Source: Amycolatopsis sulphurea
GTDB lineage: Bacteria; Actinomycetota; Actinomycetes; Mycobacteriales; Pseudonocardiaceae
DNA length: 64,000 nucleotides
Direction: 5' to 3'
NCBI RefSeq assembly: GCF_002564045.1
Contig: NZ_PDJK01000002.1
Location: forward strand, 1,860,001-1,924,000
Positions 60,749-64,000 of this stretch are shown here, piece by piece (position 1 is the first letter of the stretch; the number at the start of each line of letters is the position of its first letter). The notes beneath the pieces were generated by a model that saw nothing but the letters and a program-made list of their open reading frames with translations, made no database searches and was not told the DNA's origin. A program made the translations under genes and the position numbers.

Positions 60749-61025
60749 GCTCGGCGTGCGCCCGACGCTGTTCCGGCCGCCGTTCGGGGTCTACGACCAG
60801 ACCACCCTCCAGGCCGCCGCCGAGTGCGGCATGCGGGCCGCGATCCACTGGACCGCCTCGGTGAACGACGGCGTGGTCCAGTTCCAGGTGGGCAACAAGC
60901 TCCGTCCCGGCGACATCGTGCTGATGCACTTCCGCAAAACGTTCAAGGAAGACTACGAAGCCTTCCTGGCCAGGGCGAAACAGGACGGCCTGACCCCGGT
61001 CCCGCTGACGGATTTCCTCGGCTGA
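60261..61025 (+). CDS. Polysaccharide deacetylase-like lipoprotein
   Basis: This 254-aa protein has a lipoprotein signal with lipobox LTAC near residue 27. The mature part is a NodB-type deacetylase domain: MDDGAVKD (acidic pair), DHTVNH (metal His), RPPFGVYD and LMHFRK near the end. It should remove acetyl or acyl groups from a cell-wall or other polymer outside the membrane. GTG 60261 opens the signal. It is followed by a repeat and a convergent TPR-CHAT gene. Confidence 0.88.
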   Translation: MSRLCDRTKRRLAVATAIAGVFALTACSTPEPDNPAPPSANPAAPPTPYPFGTVQAKAPAVNDGKVPLIRKIDTDKPYVFITMDDGAVKDPSALEEIKKSGGHPVLFLNQVYVKGHEKYFKDILAQTGAVLGDHTVNHPNLKGKPLEFQKKEICEDADDFQRELGVRPTLFRPPFGVYDQTTLQAAAECGMRAAIHWTASVNDGVVQFQVGNKLRPGDIVLMHFRKTFKEDYEAFLARAKQDGLTPVPLTDFLG

Positions 61026-61040
61026 GCAGCACCCCGCGAA

Positions 61041-61094
61041 GCTGTGAAGGGGCCCTTCACAGACTCTGAGTCCGTGAAGGGCCCCTTCACGGAC
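61041..61094. repeat. Nested palindromic repeat, simple form
   Basis: GCTGTGAAGGGGCCCTTCACAG, centre GACTCTGAGTCC, then GTGAAGGGCCCCTTCACGG. It lies between the deacetylase stop (61025) and the convergent TPR-CHAT stop (61103), filling most of the gap. Confidence 0.9.
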
Positions 61095-61102
61095 TTCAAG
61101 GC

Positions 61103-63691
61103 TCAGCCCGCGCCGAGGCAGACGAAGGGGCGCCGCAGTGGGTCCACCGCGACCGCGTCCGCCAGCGCCTGCGCGGGTGAGGTACCGGCGGCCAGCCTGC
61201 GATGCAGCTCGGCCATGGTGTCCGCCGCCGCCCGGTCGCCGACCCTCGCCACCGCGCCGATCACCGTGCGCGAACCACTGGCCAGCAGGGTTCCGGCAAA
61301 GCCGAGAGCCTCTTCGCCCGGCCTGATGTGGCTCATCGCCAATTCACACGCAGCCAGCACGACCCGCTCCGGCGGATGGGCGAGCCGAGTGGTCTCGTGC
61401 GCGAACAGCGGTCCGTCGACCAGTTCGACCCGGGAGAACAAGGCATTCGCCGGCTCATGTGCGCCGTGTGCGACCAGATGCGCCAGCCTTGCCCCTTCGA
61501 GCGCGGACAGCACCGATTCGCTCGTCGCGTCTTCGCCTTCGATCAGCCGCGCGTCCGGATAGACCGAACGCAGCTTGCTCACCTCGCCGACCGCGCCCGG
61601 CACGCCCGGCCCACCGGTCAGCAGCACCGTGCCCTGCGTGCCCGGACGCTGTGCGGTGATCCACGCCGTGGCCGAAGGTGCGAACGACACCGGATGGCCA
61701 CGCAGCGAAGGCAAAGCGCCCCACGGCATCGCGTACAACTGTCCAATCGGGACGATCACGATCTCACGGTCGTCGAGCGTTTTCACCAGAGGCGCGGAGA
61801 TCAGCCGGTCGAGCTTGTCCGCCCGGCGGCGCGCGGACGCGGAAACCGTCTCCGCCAGCATCGACGGCAGGTGGTCCGGCGCGAGCGCATCGAGGTCGGC
61901 GTGCAGCTGGCGGGCGAGTTCCACGATGTCGTCCAGCGGCCCGAGCTTCAGCAGCCGGAAGGTGCCCCGATCGACGACGAGCGAGTACAGCATCCCGTTG
62001 TAGGGCACCAGGCTCACCAGCACCCGGTCGCCGAGCGCGGCGACCACCTCATCCGGCGTGGCCACCGGCCGCGGGCGGCCCCACTGGCTCGTGTACCAGC
62101 CGAGCCGGGTCGCCTCCCGCTGCAGCGAGTCGTAGTGCTGTTCCAGTGCCCGTACCGATTCCCCCTCCAGCCGGGCTCGCTGGATGGTGCGCTGCACGTG
62201 CCGCATCTCGGCGATGTGCTTGGCCAGCACGGGATCCTCGATCACCGGCAGCGGTTCGTAGCGGTAGACCTGCGCGCGGGTGCGTTCCAGCCAGGCGAAC
62301 ATCCGGCGGGCGCCGGCCGCGTTGCGCCGCGCGCGCCGCAGTACCAGCCGCATCGCCAGCCTGCCCAGCTCCGCGCCGTGCACCGCGGTGCCGCACAACA
62401 GGTCCAGTCCACCCATCCGGTCGCGGATCATGCCCAGCTCCCGCAGCCCGGCGCGGGCCTGCGCGAGTGCGGACCGCGGCCGGCCCTCGGCCACCGCCAG
62501 CTCGGCCCGGCAGAGCCGGAACAGCATCCGGTGGTCGATCGGCGTCGTCGCCCGCGGCCGCGGCGCGCCGGCGAGCACCCGCGTGGCCTCCTCGGTTTCC
62601 CCGCGCCGCAACAACAGTCGCACGGCGAGCAGCCGGGCCGCCGCGACCTCGTCACGCAGCCCGAGCCCGGCCAGCCGCTCGGCCTGCGCGACCAGCGCCG
62701 CGGGCAGCCGCGCGGTACCACGATTGTCCGAAGTGGACAGAATCCGGTGCACGTCGGCCCGCAGCCGGGCCAGCCCCGCGATCTCCGCCCAGGTGCGGTT
62801 GCCGCGGCGCAGGAACCGGCGCCGGGCCTCGGAAGCGCAGCTGCGGGCGAGGTCGAAATCGCCTTCCAGCAACGCCGCCGCGGCCCGCGCCACCTGCGCT
62901 TCCGCGATGTGCTGCCCGGAACCGTTGGCGCGCAACTGCGGCAACGCCTCGTCCAGGTGCCGGGCGGCCTCGTCGGCGAGCCCGGCGGCGAGCAGCGTGC
63001 GTGCCTGGTCATAGCGGATCAGCGGCAGCGAGCCCGGGGATTCCACGACGAGAATCCGGGCCGCCTGCTCGTAGTTCGCCAGCGCCTGCGGGATGTCACC
63101 GGTGAGCTGGGCATGCGTGCCGAGGTTCTGCCGGATCTTGCCCTCCAGCCGGGCGTGCCCGTATCGCTGGGCCAGTTCGAGGGCACGCAGCAGATCGGCC
63201 TGCGCGGCATCCGGGTGATTCAGCGCCATGTGCACGAGGGCCCGGTTGTTCAGGGTACGGACCAGGATGAGGCCGCGGTCGTCGAACTCGATCTCGATGC
63301 CCGGCATAGCCTTGTCGAACGCCGCCAGCGACTCGGTGTTGCGGCCGCCACGCATCAGCACCACCGCACGCTGCAGGCTGAGCGTCAGCTCCAGCTCCCG
63401 GTTCCCCGGCAGCCGGGCGAGGACCCGTTCGGCGGTTTCCAGGTAGCCGAGACCGGCCTCGGTGGAGCTGATCTCGGCGACCGCCGCACCGAGGCTGGTC
63501 AAGACCCGGACCTGCAGCACGGCGTGCGCGGGCCCGGGTTCGGCCACCCGCTGGAGCCGGGTGAGCGCCTGCCGGAACAACCGCGCCGCCGCGCCGGGCC
63601 GCTGGTCGAACGCGGCGGCCCGGCCCTGCGTGTAGAAGTCGGTCGCCGCCTCGGTCAGATCAAGTACGGGCGGCACGGACACGCCCTCCAT
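61103..63691 (-). CDS. TPR-CHAT domain protein (caspase-like protease)
   Basis: This 862-aa protein has about 500 residues of TPR-like helical repeats (ALNHPDAAQADLLRALELAQRYG, YEQAARILV) and a C-terminal CHAT domain. The catalytic dyad is intact: H742 in HLVAHGAHE and C782 in VVLAACELA. So it should be an active cysteine peptidase of the separase/caspase clan. TPR-CHAT proteins act as regulated proteases, for example in Craspase, and many actinomycete homologues have no known job. The upstream partial gene has a carboxypeptidase-regulatory-like fold and is 41 bp away. Confidence 0.88.
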   Translation of the reverse strand: MEGVSVPPVLDLTEAATDFYTQGRAAAFDQRPGAAARLFRQALTRLQRVAEPGPAHAVLQVRVLTSLGAAVAEISSTEAGLGYLETAERVLARLPGNRELELTLSLQRAVVLMRGGRNTESLAAFDKAMPGIEIEFDDRGLILVRTLNNRALVHMALNHPDAAQADLLRALELAQRYGHARLEGKIRQNLGTHAQLTGDIPQALANYEQAARILVVESPGSLPLIRYDQARTLLAAGLADEAARHLDEALPQLRANGSGQHIAEAQVARAAAALLEGDFDLARSCASEARRRFLRRGNRTWAEIAGLARLRADVHRILSTSDNRGTARLPAALVAQAERLAGLGLRDEVAAARLLAVRLLLRRGETEEATRVLAGAPRPRATTPIDHRMLFRLCRAELAVAEGRPRSALAQARAGLRELGMIRDRMGGLDLLCGTAVHGAELGRLAMRLVLRRARRNAAGARRMFAWLERTRAQVYRYEPLPVIEDPVLAKHIAEMRHVQRTIQRARLEGESVRALEQHYDSLQREATRLGWYTSQWGRPRPVATPDEVVAALGDRVLVSLVPYNGMLYSLVVDRGTFRLLKLGPLDDIVELARQLHADLDALAPDHLPSMLAETVSASARRRADKLDRLISAPLVKTLDDREIVIVPIGQLYAMPWGALPSLRGHPVSFAPSATAWITAQRPGTQGTVLLTGGPGVPGAVGEVSKLRSVYPDARLIEGEDATSESVLSALEGARLAHLVAHGAHEPANALFSRVELVDGPLFAHETTRLAHPPERVVLAACELAMSHIRPGEEALGFAGTLLASGSRTVIGAVARVGDRAAADTMAELHRRLAAGTSPAQALADAVAVDPLRRPFVCLGAG

Positions 63692-63732
63692 GGGACCACA
63701 CCCCTGCCGCCGTACGTAACGCCCGTCCAGGT

Positions 63733-64000
63733 TCAGAGCACGACGGTCGGAGTCACCACCGTACGGCGATGTTCCCCGGAGCCGAGGTGCACGAGGATCT
63801 GCGTGGTCCCGCCGGGCACGTTGGCCAGCACGAACCGGCCGCCTTCGTCGGTGTGCGCGGAGTAGATGCCGTGGTCGGCCACCCGGACCTCCACCTCGTA
63901 CTCTCCCGCGGGCGCGATCCAGCCGTCGATCCGGTGGATGCGCCCGACCTTGGCGAGGTTGATCATCACGGTGAGGTCGCTGACCGTGAAGGTGATCGTC
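63733..64000 (-). CDS. Carboxypeptidase-regulatory-like domain protein (partial)
   Basis: The C-terminal part (about 89 residues) of a gene that runs off the window: GWIAPAGEYEVEVRVADHG, then YSAHTDEGGRFVLANVPGG, a beta-sandwich of the carboxypeptidase-regulatory-like type. It is on the same strand and directly upstream of the TPR-CHAT gene, so the two are likely co-transcribed and may work together. The frame stays open to the window edge with no start. Confidence 0.75.
   Translation of the reverse strand, partial: TITFTVSDLTVMINLAKVGRIHRIDGWIAPAGEYEVEVRVADHGIYSAHTDEGGRFVLANVPGGTTQILVHLGSGEHRRTVVTPTVVL

Overview
This 64 kb window is chromosomal DNA from a high-GC, filamentous-type actinomycete. 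Conservon genes (cvnABCD), a SapB/RamCSAB-type class III lanthipeptide locus, many GTG starts, ATGA/GTGA-overlapping operons and many GntR/XRE/MarR regulators all point that way. The gene content and a very frequent palindromic repeat built on GTGAAGGGGCCCTTCAC suggest a Pseudonocardiaceae member, probably Amycolatopsis-like. That genus-level guess is inference. No rRNA, tRNA, CRISPR array, integrase or intact insertion sequence was seen.

Layout. 0-2 kb: a NarL-type two-component pair whose kinase gene is frameshifted. 2-3.5 kb: a DUF2079 membrane protein. 4-6.7 kb: a type VII-like cassette (small EspC/WXG-like protein, alpha/beta hydrolase, lipoprotein). 6.7-12.2 kb: an accessory strip with LysR and acyl-CoA ligase remnants, a KorSA/HutC-like GntR with a candidate operator, an XRE regulator behind a long hairpin leader, small hypothetical genes, a DUF5753 XRE gene, and a secreted phospholipase A2-like gene beside its own decayed duplicate. 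12.7-16 kb: a second, intact two-component pair and a secreted alpha/beta hydrolase. 16.9-25.9 kb: an amino-sugar uptake and catabolism island (GntR, binding protein, two permeases, a kinase-NanE fusion, a ceramidase-like protein with an inserted proline-rich stretch, and a Tat-exported TIM-barrel enzyme).

26-38.6 kb: small exported proteins, a DrrAB-like ABC exporter with a divergent MarR, a FadR-type GntR, an iron-box-controlled PPOX flavoprotein, a P450, a CoA ligase, a UvrA/DrrC-like protein, an AraC-VOC pair and two membrane proteins. 39-45.3 kb: a complete class III lanthipeptide locus in ramC-S-A-B order (LanKC, 44-aa precursor with two SxxSx(2-3)C motifs, strong hairpin, two ABC half-transporters). 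45.5-49.3 kb: a conservon. 49.6-52.1 kb: a tryptophanase and DMATS-type prenyltransferase pair, predicted to make a prenylated indole. 52-64 kb: mostly housekeeping-type genes (DinB, esterase, OhrR, SAM methyltransferase, prephenate dehydrogenase, antitoxin-like protein, FUSC transporter, SRPBCC protein, polysaccharide deacetylase), ending with a TPR-CHAT protease-like gene and a partial companion.

The most unusual thing in the window is the repeat family. At ten loci between genes, nested palindromes occur alone or inside a longer composite unit of about 230-300 bp. They often fill the whole gap between convergent genes. In at least two cases they supply the stop codon or the last codons of the upstream gene.
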